64,000 bases of DNA from Pseudomonas linyingensis (GCF_900109175.1 NZ_FNZE01000005.1:219421-283420); one strand, 5' to 3'; positions 33,613 to 43,821 are shown, numbered from the stretch's first letter. Notes: generated by a model from the letters alone, not told the origin. A program made the numbers and translations.

Positions 33613-33632
33613 CGGGGGTTTTCCTTGTTCGA

Positions 33633-35390
33633 TCATTCGGGCAGGAACGGCAGCGGCTGGCGACTAGCCTCGATCAGCGCGAGGCGATGGTCGGCTTCCG
33701 GCAGCAGGTAGGCGAAGAAGAACGCCGCCGACTCCAGTTTGGTGGCGTAGAAAAGGTCCGCCTCGCGGCCCTGGCACAGGCGCGCACTGCGCGTCCAGGC
33801 GAAGGCCAGGGCGACCAGGCCGAGCAGGCGCAGGAAGTCGCCCGCCGCCCGGTAGGGCCGCTCCGGGTCCTGCGCTGCGGCGTCGACCAGCTGCTCGACG
33901 ACGGTCGCCAGGCGGTCGCTGTACTGCCCCAGCGCCGCGCCGAAGTCGCGGCAGCCGGGAATGGCCGCCGCGGTCCGGGCCTCCTCGTGGAACTGCTCCA
34001 GCAGGCCGCGCAGAGCGGCACCGCCGTCGCCGAGCACCTTGCGCAGCAGCAGGTCGTTGGCCTGAATCTCGTTGCTGCCCTCGTAGATCATCGCGATGCG
34101 GCTGTCGCGCAGAATCTGCTCGATGGCGTAGTCCTGCACGTAGCCGTAGCCGCCGAACACCTGCAGCGCCGAGCTGGCCAGGCGAAAGCCCTGCTCGGTG
34201 AAGAACGCCTTGACCAGCGGGGTGAGCAGCTGGGCGCGGCTTTCCGCCTGCGCACGCAGCGCCGGATCGGCGCCCTGCTCGGCCTGGTCGAGCAGGTGCG
34301 CCGTCCAGTAGCCGAGGGCGCGCATGCCCTCGGTCAGGGTGCGCAGTTCGAGCAGGGTGCGGCGCATGGCCGGGTGGTAGTGGATCGGGTCGGCCGGTGC
34401 CTCGCCGCGCCCTTCCGGACGGCGCACCGCGCGCATCTGGCGGCGCTCGGCGGCGTATTGCGCGGCGTTCTGCCAGGCCGCCTCGGCGTGGCCGAGGCCC
34501 TGCAGGCCGACGTGCAGGCGCGCCGAGTTCATCATCACGAACATCGCCGCCAGGCCCCGGTGCGGCTCGCCGAGCAGCCAGCCCTCGGCCTGCTCGAAGC
34601 TCAGCGTGCAGGTGGCGCTGCCGCGAATGCCCAGCTTGTGCTCGATGCCGTCGCAGCGCACCGCGTTGTGGCGACCGTCGGGCAGCAGCTTGGGCACCAG
34701 GAACAGAGAGATGCCGCGGCTGCCCGGCGGCGCGTCGGGCAGGCGGGCGAGCACCAGATGGAGGATGTTGTCGGTCAGGTCGTGCTCGCCGCCGGAAGCG
34801 AAGATCTTGCCGCCGGTGATCCGGTAGCTGCCGTCCGCAGCCGGCTCGGCGCGGGTGCGCAGCAGGCCGACGTCGCTGCCGGCCTGCGGTTCGGTCAGGC
34901 ACATGGTCGGCAGGATCTCGCCGCTGACGATGTCCGCCAGGTAGCGCTCGCGCAGCTCGGGCGTGCCATGGGCGCGCAGGCACTCGTAGGCGCCGTGGGC
35001 GATGCCGGGGTACATCGCCCAGGCATGGTTGGTCGAGTAGATCATCTCCAGCAGCGCGGCGTTGAGCAGCTGCGGCAGGCCCTGGCCGCCGTCCGCCTCG
35101 GCGCAGGCCAGCGCCGCCCAGCCGCCGTCGACGAATGCGCGGTAGGCGGCCGGGAAGCCGTCCGGGGTGGTCACCCGGCCGTTGTCGAAGCGGCAGCCCT
35201 GGCGGTCGCCGGAGGCGTTGAGCGGCGCCAGCACGCCGCCAGCGAAGCGTCCCGCTTCCTCGACCACCTGCGCAGCCAGCTCGCCGTCCAGGGCGGCGAA
35301 GGCCGGCATCCGTTGCCAGTCGGCCGGCGCGGCCAGCCATTCCTCGATGACGAAGCGCATGTCGCGCAGCGGTGCCTGGTAGTGCCACAT
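33633..35390 (-). CDS. acd: Acyl-CoA dehydrogenase of the hydroxycinnamate operon
   Basis: A 585-residue long-form acyl-CoA dehydrogenase of the kind seen in ferulate gene clusters. FAD/substrate motifs include [57 protein letters not shown], the last carrying the Arg and catalytic base region. The ATG at 35390 ([13 protein letters not shown]) is chosen because the longer reading is upstream non-homologous sequence. It starts 50 bp after the thiolase and is followed 20 bp later by etfB. In Pseudomonas ferulate loci such genes (acd, with aat) accompany fcs-ech-vdh but are dispensable for the non-beta-oxidative route. Confidence 0.9.
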   Translation of the reverse strand: MWHYQAPLRDMRFVIEEWLAAPADWQRMPAFAALDGELAAQVVEEAGRFAGGVLAPLNASGDRQGCRFDNGRVTTPDGFPAAYRAFVDGGWAALACAEADGGQGLPQLLNAALLEMIYSTNHAWAMYPGIAHGAYECLRAHGTPELRERYLADIVSGEILPTMCLTEPQAGSDVGLLRTRAEPAADGSYRITGGKIFASGGEHDLTDNILHLVLARLPDAPPGSRGISLFLVPKLLPDGRHNAVRCDGIEHKLGIRGSATCTLSFEQAEGWLLGEPHRGLAAMFVMMNSARLHVGLQGLGHAEAAWQNAAQYAAERRQMRAVRRPEGRGEAPADPIHYHPAMRRTLLELRTLTEGMRALGYWTAHLLDQAEQGADPALRAQAESRAQLLTPLVKAFFTEQGFRLASSALQVFGGYGYVQDYAIEQILRDSRIAMIYEGSNEIQANDLLLRKVLGDGGAALRGLLEQFHEEARTAAAIPGCRDFGAALGQYSDRLATVVEQLVDAAAQDPERPYRAAGDFLRLLGLVALAFAWTRSARLCQGREADLFYATKLESAAFFFAYLLPEADHRLALIEASRQPLPFLPE

Positions 35391-35440
35391 GGGATAACTC
35401 TCCAATGAATGCTCGGGGTGATCTCGGGGCGATGCCCTCT

Positions 35441-36691
35441 TCAGACCCGGTAGTCCGGGTTCTCGATCAGTACGGCCATGCCCTGGCCGCCGCCGATGCA
35501 GGCCGCGGCGACGCCGTAGCGCAGGTTGGCAGCGCGCAGCTGGCGCGCCAGGGTCAGGGCCAGGCGCAGGCCGGTGGCGGCCAGCGGATGGCCGAGGGCG
35601 ATGGCGCCACCGTGGACGTTCAGCCGCGCCGCGTCGATCTCCAGCTCGCGCTGCACGGCGAGGATCTGCGCGCCCTGGGCCTCGTTGATCTCGAAGCGGC
35701 CGATGTCCGCCAGGCTCAGCCCGCTGCGTTCGAGCAGCAGGCGGATGGCCGGCACCGGGCCGCAGCCCATCAGCTCCGGGGCGACGCCGCAGGCAGTGGC
35801 CGCGCGCAGCCAGGCCAGCGGCCGCGCGCCGGGAAAATCGCGGCTTGAGCCGACCAGCGCGGCGGCGGCGCCGTCGACCACCGCGCAGCTGTTGCCGGCG
35901 GTCTGCACGCCGCCGGCATGCACGGGGCGCAAGCGCTGCAGGGCCTCGAACGACGAGGCGCGCACATGGCTGTCGCGCGCCACGCACTCAACACCGCGCG
36001 GCAGCTCGAGGCTGCGCTCGCAGCCGCCGGCGAGGGCGAAGCGCGCGCGTTCGAGCGCCAGGATCTCGCCGGCGAACCAGCCGGCCTCTTCGGCCGCCAC
36101 CGCGCGGGCGAAGCTCTGTGCGGCGAAGCGGTCGACCTCCTCGCGCGTGAGGCCGTGGCGGCGGGCGAGGTTTTCCGCGGTCTGCAGCATGTCGATGCCG
36201 GCCGCCGGGTCGAACAGCGCCTCCCAGAGGAAGTCCTTGAACTCCACCGGCGCGCCGAGGCGGAAGCCGTCGCGATGGGTGTAGGCGGCGATGGGGTTGC
36301 GCGACATCGACTCGCTGGCTGCGCACAGCACGAGCCCCGCGCTGCCATGCTCGATCTGCTCGCCGGCCTGGCGGAGGATCTCGAAGCCGGTGCCGCAGAT
36401 GCGCTGCACCGCCAGCGCCGGCGCCGCCTGTGGCACGCCGCTGTACAGGCCGATGTGGCGCGGCAGGAAATAGGCGTCGAAGCTGGCCTGGGCCATCGAC
36501 CCGGCGATCACCGAATCCACCGCCACCGCGTCGATGCCGCTGCGCACGAACAGCCCGCGGGCCACCGCGATGCCCAGGTCGATGGGCGACATCTGCGCCA
36601 GCGCACCGCCGAGGTCGACCCAGGGGGTGCGCACGGCATCCACCAGGCAGACCTCGTCGAAGGCCGAATACAGCCCGGCCGCGCGACTCAT
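35441..36691 (-). CDS. aat: Beta-ketothiolase of the hydroxycinnamate operon
   Basis: A 416-residue thiolase. It has the nucleophilic Cys in AVQRICGTGFEILRQ, HPLAATGLRLALTL with the active-site His, and AACIGGGQGMAV near the C-terminus. The start overlaps the fcs stop by 4 bp. It belongs to the acd/aat pair flanking fcs in ferulate loci. It may serve an alternative beta-oxidative route for hydroxycinnamoyl-CoA or aliphatic side chains. Its symbol follows that usage and is less certain than the enzyme class. Confidence 0.88.
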   Translation of the reverse strand: MSRAAGLYSAFDEVCLVDAVRTPWVDLGGALAQMSPIDLGIAVARGLFVRSGIDAVAVDSVIAGSMAQASFDAYFLPRHIGLYSGVPQAAPALAVQRICGTGFEILRQAGEQIEHGSAGLVLCAASESMSRNPIAAYTHRDGFRLGAPVEFKDFLWEALFDPAAGIDMLQTAENLARRHGLTREEVDRFAAQSFARAVAAEEAGWFAGEILALERARFALAGGCERSLELPRGVECVARDSHVRASSFEALQRLRPVHAGGVQTAGNSCAVVDGAAAALVGSSRDFPGARPLAWLRAATACGVAPELMGCGPVPAIRLLLERSGLSLADIGRFEINEAQGAQILAVQRELEIDAARLNVHGGAIALGHPLAATGLRLALTLARQLRAANLRYGVAAACIGGGQGMAVLIENPDYRV

Positions 36692-38559
36692 GCGAGCACC
36701 CGCCCGGCATCCTCGCCAGCGTACAGGGCGTCGATTTGCGCCGCGCGGAACTGCAGCACCGCGCGCTGGTTGATCGAGCCCTTGTCGGTCACTTCGCCGC
36801 GGTCGATGCACGGCGGCTCGGCGAGCAGGCAGGCCCAGGCCAGCCGGCTGGCGTTGCCGGTCGCCGTGCGATTGAGCTCGCCCAGCAGATTCCGCAGCCA
36901 GTCGCGCACCGCCGGCGCCGCCAGCACCTCGGCGGCCGGTGCCGATTCGGGCAGACCAGCCAGGGCGCGGCACTCGGGCAAACGCGGGAAGATCAGCAGG
37001 CCGATCTCGGGACGGTTCGGCGCGGTCACCACCACGTCCTGGATGTAGGGCGCGCCGGCCAGGATGATGCGGGTGCGCAGCGGCCCGACGCTGACGAAAA
37101 CGCCGGACGACAGCTTGAAGTCCTCGGCAATCCGCCCGTCGAACAGCAAGCCCAGTTCGGGGCGCTCGGGATCGACCAGCTTGAGGGCGTCGCCGGAGCG
37201 GTAGTAGCCCTCCTCGTCGAAGGCCGCGGCGGTGAGCTCCGGCTCGCGCCAGTAGCCGGTCATCACGTGCGGGCCGCGGAAGCGCGCCTCCAGCTTGCCG
37301 TCCACCGGCACCAGCTTGACCTCGCAGCCCGGCGCCGGCAGGCCGACGTAGCCGGCCATGTCCACCGGCCCGGTGCTGAAGGTGCAGGACGGCGCGGTCT
37401 CGGTCATGCCGAGGCCGGCCATCATGCGGATGCGCTCGCCGCAGTGCGCCTCGGCGACCCGGTCCAGGCGCTCGCGCACCGACTGCGACAGGCCGGCGGC
37501 GGCGAAGAAGAACAGCTTGACCCTGGCGAAGAAGCGCTCGCGCAGCGCGGCGTCGCGCTCCAGCGCCCCGACCAGCTCCTCCCAGCCCTTGGGCACGGTC
37601 AGGTAGGCGGTCGGCGAGATCTCCTGCAGGTTGCGCAGGGTCTCGGCGAAGCCCTGCGGGGTCGGCTTGCCGTCGTCGATGTACAGGGTGCCGCCGTTGT
37701 AGAGGGCGATGCCGACGTTGTGGCTGCCGCCGAAGGTGTGGTTCCACGGCAGCCAGTCGACCAGCACCGGCGGCTCCTCGCCGAACACCGGAAAGGTCTG
37801 CAGCAACATCTGCTGGTTGGCGCAGAGCATGCGCTGGGTGGTCGGCACTGCCTTGGGCAGCTTGGTCGAACCCGAGGTGAAGAGGAACTTGGCGATGCTG
37901 TCCGGCCCCACCCGCGCGCAGGCGGCGTCCGCCTCACCGGTGGCGGTCGGCTGCTCCAGGTCGGCGAACAGCCGGCACGACCAGCCGTCCAGCTCGCCCT
38001 CGCTGAACAGCAGCGGCACGGCGCGGGGAATGGTGGTCTCGATGGCGCGCGCATAGCTCGCGCTGTGCGAGGCGAACACCAGGCCGGGCTGCAGCAGGTC
38101 GACGATGTGGCGCAGCTTGGCCAGATCCTGGGACAGCGTCGAATAGGCCGGCGACACCGGGCAGTAGGGAATCCCCGCGTACAGGCAGGCGAAGGCCAGT
38201 TTCAGGTGGTCCAACCCGTTGCCGGAGAGGATCAGCAGCGGGCGCTCGGCGCTCAGGCCGTAGTCCAGCAGGTGCTGGGCCATGGTCCGCGCGCTGGCCA
38301 GCATCTGCGCGTAGCTGAGGCGTTGCCACTCGCCGTCGCTGCCGCGGCGGGCGACCAGGATCTGCTCCGGGGTCAGCCGCGCCCAGTGCAGCAGGCGGTC
38401 GAGCAGGCGCGACGGCAGGGGCTCGAGCGCCTCGAGGGGACGCATGTAGAAAACGCCGTTGACCTCCTCGAAGGTGACCCCCGGCTGGCCGATCGTCACC
38501 GGACGCCACGCCGGCGCCTGCGGCGAAGGGAAAAGGGACTCGCAAGCCTTGCTGTTCAT
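36688..38559 (-). CDS. fcs: Feruloyl-CoA synthetase
   Basis: A 623-residue AMP-forming acyl-CoA ligase. The phosphate-binding motif is FLFTSGSTKLPKAVPTTQ, with GLGMTETAP and YYRSGDALKLVDPERPELGLLFDGR later. It activates ferulate, caffeate or coumarate to the CoA thioester, the first committed step of the module. I use the ATG at 38559 with GGAGGAAAGCG as ribosome site. It is followed by aat with a 4-bp overlap. The 152 bp upstream contain an AACAAGAACAA motif. Confidence 0.92.
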   Translation of the reverse strand: MNSKACESLFPSPQAPAWRPVTIGQPGVTFEEVNGVFYMRPLEALEPLPSRLLDRLLHWARLTPEQILVARRGSDGEWQRLSYAQMLASARTMAQHLLDYGLSAERPLLILSGNGLDHLKLAFACLYAGIPYCPVSPAYSTLSQDLAKLRHIVDLLQPGLVFASHSASYARAIETTIPRAVPLLFSEGELDGWSCRLFADLEQPTATGEADAACARVGPDSIAKFLFTSGSTKLPKAVPTTQRMLCANQQMLLQTFPVFGEEPPVLVDWLPWNHTFGGSHNVGIALYNGGTLYIDDGKPTPQGFAETLRNLQEISPTAYLTVPKGWEELVGALERDAALRERFFARVKLFFFAAAGLSQSVRERLDRVAEAHCGERIRMMAGLGMTETAPSCTFSTGPVDMAGYVGLPAPGCEVKLVPVDGKLEARFRGPHVMTGYWREPELTAAAFDEEGYYRSGDALKLVDPERPELGLLFDGRIAEDFKLSSGVFVSVGPLRTRIILAGAPYIQDVVVTAPNRPEIGLLIFPRLPECRALAGLPESAPAAEVLAAPAVRDWLRNLLGELNRTATGNASRLAWACLLAEPPCIDRGEVTDKGSINQRAVLQFRAAQIDALYAGEDAGRVLA

Positions 38560-38644
38560 TCGCTTTCCTCCAGCAAGGCACCGCCGCACGCTCGGGGGCA
38601 CGGAAGCGCCTGCATTGGCGGGCCGGTCGACGCCGGCCCTGTGT

Positions 38645-38655
38645 TGTTCTTGTTG
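38645..38655 (-). promoter_or_regulatory. CA motif between vdh and fcs
   Basis: The minus strand reads AACAAGAACAA, matching AAnAAnAA, in the 152-bp vdh-fcs gap, about 90 nt upstream of the fcs start. Too distant for translational control unless RNA folding brings it near. Confidence 0.35.
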
Positions 38656-38711
38656 TGCCGCAAGATCGCCAGCCCACCCATGGCCGCAGGCCGGCCAGGG
38701 GGGGTGTTCAC

Positions 38712-40160
38712 TCAGATCGGGTAATGGCGAGGCCCGTTCTGCAGGGTAACCCAGCGCAGCTGGGTGAAATGCTCGACCGATGCACGGGCGCCGAAGCTGC
38801 CGTAGCCGCTGGATTTGACGCCGCCGAAGGGCATCTGCGGTTCATCCTGCACGGTCGGCCCGTTGATGTGGCAGATCCCCGACTCGATGCGCTGCGCCAG
38901 CGCCAGGGCGCGGGAGACGTCGCGGCTAAAGATCGCCGCGGACAGGCCGAATTCGGAATCGTTGGCCAGGCGCAGCAGCTCCTCGTCGCCCTCGGCGCGC
39001 AGCACCACGGCCACCGGGCCGAAGGATTCCTCGCGATACAGGCGCATGTCCTCGGTGACGCCGTCGAGCAGGGTGGCCTGCATCAGGCTGCCGTCGCTGT
39101 GGCCGCCGCAGAGCAGCTTCGCGCCCATGGCCAGGGCGTCGTCGACCAGTCCCTGGATGCGCCGGGCAGCGCCGGCGTCGATCAGCGAACCGAGCACCGA
39201 CTCGGGGCTGGTCGGATCGCCGACCCGCAGCGACGCGGCCTTCTTCGCCAGCTTCTCGACGAAAGCGTCGGCCACCTTGGCATCGACGATCAGCCGCTCG
39301 GTGGACATGCAGATCTGCCCCTGGTTGAAGAAGGCGCCGAAGGCCGCCGCCGCCACCGCGGCGTCCAGGTCGGCGTCGTCGAGCACCAGGAACGGTGCCT
39401 TGCCGCCCAGTTCGAGCACCGCCGGCTTGAGATGACGCGCCGCCAGTTCGCCGACAATCCGCCCGACGTGGGTCGAGCCGGTGAAGTTGACCCGCCGCAC
39501 CGCCGGGTTGGCGATCAGCCGCTCGACGATGGCCGGGGCATCCTCCGGCGCGTTGCTGACCACGTTGACCACTCCGTCGCCCAGGCCGGCGTCTTGCAGC
39601 ACCTGGCCGAGCAGCTGGTGCACGGCCGGGCTGTTTTCCGAGGACTTGAGCACCACGGTATTGCCGCAGGCCAGCGGCATGGCGATGGCGCGGGCGGCGA
39701 GGATGATCGGCGCGTTCCACGGCGCGATGCCCAGCACCACGCCGCAGGGCTGGCGCAGCGCCATGGCGAAGCTGCCGGGGGTGTCGGAAGGGATGACCTC
39801 GCCAGTGATCTGCGTGGTCATGGCCGCGGCTTCGCGCAGCACGCCGGCGGCCAGGTGCACGTTGAAGCCGTACCAGTTGGCCATCGCGCCGGTTTCCGCG
39901 GCGAGGCCGACGAACTCGGCGGCACGGCTTTCCAGCAGCTCGGCGGCGCGCTGCAGGCGGCTGCGGCGCTCGTTCGGGGGCAGCGCGGCCCAGGCCGGGA
40001 ACGCCTGTTGGGCGGCTTCCACCGCCGCATCGGCATCTTCCAGTGTGGCCGCGGCGACCCGTGAGACCACCGCCCCGCTCAGCGGATTGCAGCGCACGAA
40101 GGTCCTGCCGTCGCTAGCCGCCCTGGCCAGCCCACCGATCAGCAATGGCACGTCAAGCAT
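38712..40160 (-). CDS. vdh: Vanillin dehydrogenase
   Basis: A 482-residue NAD-dependent aldehyde dehydrogenase that oxidises vanillin to vanillate. Catalytic Glu is in LELGGKAPFLVLDD and the catalytic Cys in FNQGQICMSTERL; NFTGSTHVGR is the coenzyme-binding region. Position between ech and fcs matches the Pseudomonas ferulate cluster ech-vdh-fcs. It starts 84 bp after ech. Related substrates such as protocatechualdehyde are likely accepted. Confidence 0.93.
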   Translation of the reverse strand: MLDVPLLIGGLARAASDGRTFVRCNPLSGAVVSRVAAATLEDADAAVEAAQQAFPAWAALPPNERRSRLQRAAELLESRAAEFVGLAAETGAMANWYGFNVHLAAGVLREAAAMTTQITGEVIPSDTPGSFAMALRQPCGVVLGIAPWNAPIILAARAIAMPLACGNTVVLKSSENSPAVHQLLGQVLQDAGLGDGVVNVVSNAPEDAPAIVERLIANPAVRRVNFTGSTHVGRIVGELAARHLKPAVLELGGKAPFLVLDDADLDAAVAAAAFGAFFNQGQICMSTERLIVDAKVADAFVEKLAKKAASLRVGDPTSPESVLGSLIDAGAARRIQGLVDDALAMGAKLLCGGHSDGSLMQATLLDGVTEDMRLYREESFGPVAVVLRAEGDEELLRLANDSEFGLSAAIFSRDVSRALALAQRIESGICHINGPTVQDEPQMPFGGVKSSGYGSFGARASVEHFTQLRWVTLQNGPRHYPI

Positions 40161-40244
40161 GGGTGAGTCCTCGATCTTGTGATTGTTCTGTTCATGCCCG
40201 CTCGGGGCCCATCCGGGCGGGGGACGGCCCCCCGCCTTGATGCC

Positions 40245-41075
40245 TCAGCGCTTGTAGGCCTGCAGCCCCGGCTTGATGCTCTTCTCGTCGAGGAACTGCT
40301 TCATGCCCTCCTCGCGGCCGCCCTCTTCGTCGAGCAGGCGCGACTGGTCGAGCTTGGCGTACAGGTAGTCCTCGTTCTGCTCCCAGGTCAGCTCGCGGCA
40401 ACGCTTGAAGCCGTTCTTCGCCGCACGCAGCACCACCGGATTCTTGTCCAGCAGGTCCTGGCAGAGGGTGATCACCGTCTCGCGCAGCTGCTCCAGCGGC
40501 ACGCTCTGGTTGACCAGGCCCATTTCCGCCGCCTTGCGGCCGTCGAAGGTCTTGCCGGTCATGATGTAGTAGAGCGACTGGCGATGACCGACGGTATCGG
40601 CCATGGCCTTGCTGACCAGGTTGCCCGGCGGGATGCCCCAGTTGATCTCCGAGAGGCCGAAGGTCGCCTCGTCGGCACAGATGGCCAGGTCGCAAGCCAC
40701 CAGCGGGCTGAAGCCGCCGCCAAAGCACCAACCGTTGACCATGGCGATGGTCGGCTTGCTGTACATACGCAGCATCTTCCACTGCCATTCGGAGGCCTCG
40801 CGGCGAATCTTCTCCTGGAGGATTTCCGGGCCGGCGTCGACTTCGCGGAAGTACTCCTTGAGATCCATGCCGGCGGTCCAGGCCGAACCGGCGCCGGTCA
40901 GCACCAGCACCTTGGCCTCGGCGTCCTGCTCCACGACTTCCAGCACGTCGCGCATTTCGCGGTTGAGCGTCGGGCTCATGGCGTTGCGCTTTTCCGGACG
41001 GTTCAGGGTGACCCAGGCGATGCCGCCATCCACTTCCACGGTCACGGTCTTCCAGCGGCCTTCGTACTTGCTCAT
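40245..41075 (-). CDS. ech: Feruloyl-CoA hydratase/lyase
   Basis: A 276-residue crotonase-family enzyme that hydrates feruloyl-CoA and cleaves it to vanillin and acetyl-CoA. Oxyanion-hole and acid segments are visible: TAGMDLKEYFREVD, VNGWCFGGGFSPLVACD and GLSEINWGIPPGNLVSKA. MSKYEGRWKTVTVEVDGGIA is the characteristic N-terminus. It is first gene of the ech-vdh-fcs-aat-acd-etf operon. The leader carries AACAACAA and the promoter region has two AACTAATTA direct repeats. Confidence 0.95.
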   Translation of the reverse strand: MSKYEGRWKTVTVEVDGGIAWVTLNRPEKRNAMSPTLNREMRDVLEVVEQDAEAKVLVLTGAGSAWTAGMDLKEYFREVDAGPEILQEKIRREASEWQWKMLRMYSKPTIAMVNGWCFGGGFSPLVACDLAICADEATFGLSEINWGIPPGNLVSKAMADTVGHRQSLYYIMTGKTFDGRKAAEMGLVNQSVPLEQLRETVITLCQDLLDKNPVVLRAAKNGFKRCRELTWEQNEDYLYAKLDQSRLLDEEGGREEGMKQFLDEKSIKPGLQAYKR

Positions 41076-41092
41076 GTCGGATTACCTTCGAG

Positions 41093-41100
41093 TTGTTGTT
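41093..41100 (-). promoter_or_regulatory. CA motif at ech leader
   Basis: The minus strand reads AACAACAA, 17 nt upstream of the ech ATG and close to its ribosome site. It matches AAnAAnAA. Confidence 0.5.
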
Positions 41101-41112
41101 GGTGTGTGGTCT

Positions 41113-41152
41113 AAATTAGCGCCAGATAATTAGTTATGTCAATTAATTAGTT
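41113..41152 (-). promoter_or_regulatory. ech promoter with MarR-type boxes
   Basis: Minus-strand -35 TTGACA (41137-41142) and -10-like TAATTT (41113-41118) are spaced by 18 nt. Two direct repeats of AACTAATTA lie at 41144-41152 and 41127-41135, flanking the -35 and entering the spacer. A repressor bound there would block RNA polymerase. The same AACTAATN half-site occurs near the MarR gene at 44490. Confidence 0.68.
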
Positions 41153-41174
41153 TGCGTTTTTTGGGAGCCGGGAA

Positions 41175-42452
41175 CTACCAGAGCTTCCAGGTGTATTCGA
41201 CGTTGACGCGCGTCTCGTTGTCGTCGCGGAACGAGGCGTTGGGCGCGAAGCTGTTCTGGTAGCGCGCGTTGCGCACGCGCAGCGCCATGCCCTTGGCGGG
41301 GCCCGACTGGATCACGTAGGCCAGCTCCAGATCCCGCTCACTCTCGCTGCGCCCGCTGCCGCCGAGACGCTCCGGCAGCTCGATGTGGGTGCCTTTCATG
41401 AAGCGCACCATGGCGCTCAGGCCCGGTACGCCGAGGGCGGCGAAGTCGTAGTCGTAGCGGACGTTCCAGTAGTGCTCGTCCGCATTGAGGAATTCGGAGC
41501 TGAGCGCAGCCTCGGACATCAGATGCGGCTCCGAGCCGGCGATGTAGGGCATGGAGGTGTCACCGCTGAGCAGGAAGCCCCCCACCGTCAGGCGATGCCC
41601 GCCCAGCTTGTAGCCGAAGGCCAGCCCGACGTTCTGGTTGTCGACCTCGCCCGCCTTGCCGGCGCCCTCCTCGCCGCTGACGAAGTAGCGAAAGTCGGTC
41701 TTGAACTCGCCCGGTCCCAGCTTGAACTGGTGGATCGCGCCCAGGTAGTTCTGCTGGTATATCTCGTCCAATCGGGCGTGGTAGTAGCTCAGGGTCAGGC
41801 CGGGCAGCACCGCATAGTCGCCGCCGAGGAAGAGGAACTGGTCGGACTCCGCCGCGCCATTGAAGCGGCCATTGGGCGCGGCGACGGTGATCTTCTGGTA
41901 GTCGGTGGAATCGCGCTGGTTCAGCCTGTCCAGATAGCCGGCGTGCAGGCTCAGGCCCTCTATGTCCTGGGAGCGCAGGTAGCCGCCACGGAAGGTCTGC
42001 CAGAGCAGCCGGGACGGGCTGCTGATCAGAATCGGCAGACGCGGCGTCACGGTGCCGACATGCAACTCGCTCTGCGCGTAACGCAGCTTGCCGGTCAGCC
42101 CCAGTTCGGAATACTCATCCGGCGCCTTGCCGCTGCTGCGCTCGACTGGCAACAAGCCGGTGCCGGCCCGGTCGGACGAAGAGTCGAGCTTGACGCCCAG
42201 CATCCCCTGCAGGTCCAGGCCGAATCCCACCGGCCCCTCGGTGAAGCCCGACTTGACGTTGAGAATGAAGCCCTGCGCCCATTCGCGGCGCGCGGAAATG
42301 TTGCTCTCGCCCTTGTAGTCGCGGTCGAAGTAGTAGTTGCGCAGGGTCAGACTGCCCTGGCTGTCTTCGGCGAAACCTGACGCCTGCGCCTGCACGCCGT
42401 GGACCAGCAGCAATGCCGTTGCGCCAGCCGCGACCCGTTTTGCATCGAGCAT
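41175..42452 (-). CDS. OprD-family porin of the hydroxycinnamate cluster
   Basis: A 425-residue outer-membrane channel. Signal peptide MLDAKRVAAGATALLLVHGVQAQ, then ASGFAEDSQGSLTLRNYYF, the OprD opening, and a C-terminal YTWKLW with aromatic end. The ATG at 42452 has AGGTGATCGAG as ribosome site; a GTG at 42461 is in-frame. It is divergent in sequence from the porin at 685. Likely substrate is ferulate, vanillate or another aromatic acid, judged from its place next to ech and the MFS transporter. The leader includes AACAAGAA at 42471-42478. Confidence 0.93.
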   Translation of the reverse strand: MLDAKRVAAGATALLLVHGVQAQASGFAEDSQGSLTLRNYYFDRDYKGESNISARREWAQGFILNVKSGFTEGPVGFGLDLQGMLGVKLDSSSDRAGTGLLPVERSSGKAPDEYSELGLTGKLRYAQSELHVGTVTPRLPILISSPSRLLWQTFRGGYLRSQDIEGLSLHAGYLDRLNQRDSTDYQKITVAAPNGRFNGAAESDQFLFLGGDYAVLPGLTLSYYHARLDEIYQQNYLGAIHQFKLGPGEFKTDFRYFVSGEEGAGKAGEVDNQNVGLAFGYKLGGHRLTVGGFLLSGDTSMPYIAGSEPHLMSEAALSSEFLNADEHYWNVRYDYDFAALGVPGLSAMVRFMKGTHIELPERLGGSGRSESERDLELAYVIQSGPAKGMALRVRNARYQNSFAPNASFRDDNETRVNVEYTWKLW

Positions 42453-42470
42453 CTCGATCACCTCATATTG

Positions 42471-42478
42471 TTCTTGTT
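42471..42478 (-). promoter_or_regulatory. CA motif upstream of hydroxycinnamate porin
   Basis: The minus strand reads AACAAGAA, 19 nt upstream of the porin ATG and close to its ribosome site. Confidence 0.4.
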
Positions 42479-42594
42479 GTCTGCCGCCGCCGCACGAGCG
42501 GGCCTTGCCGCTCCGACTGGAGCGGCGACATCGAAAAGGAGAAGGGAAAACAGCGAGATGGGCGGGCCGCCCAGACGGTGGCCCGCCACCCGGA

Positions 42595-43821
42595 TCAGGC
42601 CGTCACGGCCTCGGCGCGGCGCTGGCCGAGCAGGTAGAACACTGCACCCGCAGCCACCACGATGCCGGGAGCGGAAGCCAGCAGCAGGCCGGCTGCGCCG
42701 GTGCCCATCGCCAGCATCTGCCCGGCCACCAGCGGCCCGCTCATCGCCCCCAGGCGGCCGACCGCCACGGCGGAACCGACCCCGGTGCCACGCACCTCGG
42801 TCGGATAGAACAGCGGTGCCAATGCATAGAGCACCAACTGCCCGCCGATGGCGAAGAAGCCGGCGGCGAAACCGGCCAGCATCATGCTCTCGAAACTGCT
42901 GGACATGCCCAGTCCGGCGAGCGCCGCGAGGATGCCGGCGTAGGTCAGCGCCACCAGCCCCAGCGGACGCCAGCGATCGAGCAGCAGCCCCATCAACAAG
43001 GAACCGATCCCACCGCCGATGTTGAACAGGATCTGCACGATGCCGGCCTGCGGACGGCTGAAGCCTTGACCGACCAGCAGCGACGGCAGCCAGTTGAGCA
43101 GCATGTAGACCACCATCAGGGTGAAGAAGTAGCTGACCCACAGCAGCAGCGTCGGCATGGCCGCGCCATTGCTGAACAGGCAATTCCAGAGCGACGCGCG
43201 TGCTGCCAGCGGACTTGCGGCCTGCCTGCCCTGGTGCTTGCGGAAAGCGGAAGACTCGGCCAGGAACAGCCACAGGATGGGCACCAGCAGCAGCGGCGCG
43301 ATCCCGCCCACATAGAAAACCACTTTCCAGCCGCCACTGAAGCCAGCCATGTTGACCAGCGCAGCCAATGCACCACCCAACGGCACACCGCAATACATCA
43401 CGCTGACGGCAGTACCCCGAGAGCGGATGTCGGCCGCTTCAGCGGACAGGGCGATCAGGTTGGGCAGTGCCGCCCCCAGCCCCAGCCCGGTCAGGAAACG
43501 CGCCGCCAGCAGGCTGTTCAGGTCCCACGCATGGGCGGTGGCAATGGAAAACAGCCCGAACAGGATCACCGCGCCGATCAGTACCAGCTTGCGACCGACC
43601 CGGTCGGCCAGCCAGCCGCCCCCCAGCGCGCCCGGCAACAGGCCGAGGATGCTGGCACTGAACACGGCCCCCATCATGCTCGGACTCAGCGCGAAGGCGG
43701 CGGCCATACCCGGCGCGGCAATGCCCACCGACTGCAGGTCCATGCCTTCCAGGATGGCGACGAAAAAACACAACGCGATAGTCACGTAGGAGCTACCGCC
43801 CACTTTCTCTGCCTTGGTCAT
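42595..43821 (-). CDS. MFS aromatic-acid transporter (AAHS type)
   Basis: A 408-residue, 12-helix major facilitator. The family signature is visible: ILEGMDLQSVGIAAPGMAAAF in helix 1, LADRVGRKLVLIGAVILFG in loop 2-3, and a second-half LLDRWRPLGL. This pattern fits aromatic acid:H+ symporters (PcaK, VanK, MhpT). I use the ATG at 43821 with GAGGTG upstream. It probably imports hydroxycinnamate or vanillate together with the porin downstream. Confidence 0.9.
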   Translation of the reverse strand: MTKAEKVGGSSYVTIALCFFVAILEGMDLQSVGIAAPGMAAAFALSPSMMGAVFSASILGLLPGALGGGWLADRVGRKLVLIGAVILFGLFSIATAHAWDLNSLLAARFLTGLGLGAALPNLIALSAEAADIRSRGTAVSVMYCGVPLGGALAALVNMAGFSGGWKVVFYVGGIAPLLLVPILWLFLAESSAFRKHQGRQAASPLAARASLWNCLFSNGAAMPTLLLWVSYFFTLMVVYMLLNWLPSLLVGQGFSRPQAGIVQILFNIGGGIGSLLMGLLLDRWRPLGLVALTYAGILAALAGLGMSSSFESMMLAGFAAGFFAIGGQLVLYALAPLFYPTEVRGTGVGSAVAVGRLGAMSGPLVAGQMLAMGTGAAGLLLASAPGIVVAAGAVFYLLGQRRAEAVTA